In this document: piece by piece, positions 5,729-5,777 of the stretch
How positions within the stretch are numbered: position 1 is the first letter of the stretch
Layout of the letters: each line of letters begins with the position of its first letter
Assembly: GCA_902793875.1 (NCBI GenBank)
Contig: CADBFL010000115.1
Span: 1-5,777, forward strand
Reading direction: 5' to 3'
DNA from: an uncultured Eubacteriales bacterium
GTDB lineage: Bacteria; Bacillota; Clostridia; Peptostreptococcales; Anaerovoracaceae
DNA: 5,777 nt
The notes under the pieces: generated by a model
What the model was told of the DNA's origin: nothing
The model's database searches: none
The model's input: only the letters and a program-made list of their open reading frames with translations
Position numbers and translations under genes: made by a program

Positions 5729-5777
5729 ATCCGTCGCCTCCTTCGATGGTCACGACCAGACGGTTCGGAAGACATAC
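5709..5777 (-). CDS. NusG domain II-containing protein, C-terminal end (partial)
   Basis: An open minus-strand frame enters from the right edge and ends at TAG (5709-5711), giving 22 residues that include CLPNRLVVTIEGG. This closely resembles the conserved end of NusG_II domain proteins, where a Cys-Leu-Pro motif precedes the last beta strands. In Firmicutes such a gene is commonly found directly upstream of a Gx transporter gene, as here, and the 20-bp overlap with the Gx start fits translational coupling. These are small, often membrane-anchored extracytoplasmic proteins; from memory the pair often lies near flavin transferase (ApbE) or extracellular electron-transfer genes. The rest of the gene is outside the window, so the call rests on a short C-terminal match and its neighbour. 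Confidence 0.72.
   Translation of the reverse strand, partial: VCLPNRLVVTIEGGDGYDTVTS

Overview
The window looks like chromosomal DNA from a GC-rich anaerobic Firmicute (class Clostridia). This is inferred from the strong GGAGG-type ribosome binding sites, heavy use of ATA and AGG codons despite GC-rich third positions, and the protein families present (DUF4956, Cthe_2159-type beta-helix lipoprotein, NAGPA, Gx transporter, NusG_II). I cannot name a genus from the sequence. No RNA gene, insertion sequence, phage gene or CRISPR array is visible.

Layout. Positions 1-198 are a leader without a confidently assignable gene; they hold a terminator-like hairpin with an A-tract and a T-tract, a second small hairpin and a 13-bp direct repeat. 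Five rightward genes follow, with gaps of 44 and 38 bp or overlaps of 4 and 20 bp and no terminator between them, so they are probably one operon: a DUF4956 membrane protein (199-891), an acidic secreted beta-helix lipoprotein of the Cthe_2159 carbohydrate-binding family (936-2633), a fused family 2 glycosyltransferase/GtrA protein (2672-3835), a membrane-anchored phosphodiester glycosidase (3832-4761) and a four-helix membrane protein of unknown function (4742-5164). Converging on them from the right edge are a Gx transporter family gene (5225-5728, minus) and, overlapping its start by 20 bp, the C-terminal end of a NusG domain II protein (5709-5777, minus, cut by the window).

How the genes may work together (inference). 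The glycosyltransferase/GtrA fusion would make a polyprenyl-phosphate sugar and move it across the membrane. The glycosidase acts outside the membrane on sugar-1-phosphodiester bonds, and the lipoprotein would bind acidic polysaccharide at the surface. This suggests a module that builds, trims and holds a cell-surface glycan. DUF4956 proteins often occur beside VTC-type polyphosphate polymerases, but none is visible here.

The most unusual structure is a two-copy tandem repeat of 89 bp (5097-5282) exactly at the convergent junction. Each copy holds the 3' ends of both converging genes; the membrane protein uses copy 1 and the Gx gene uses copy 2. The boundaries share an 8-bp CGGCGGCG word, and all seven differences between the copies are transitions. 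The duplication seems to have separated two genes that once overlapped tail to tail.
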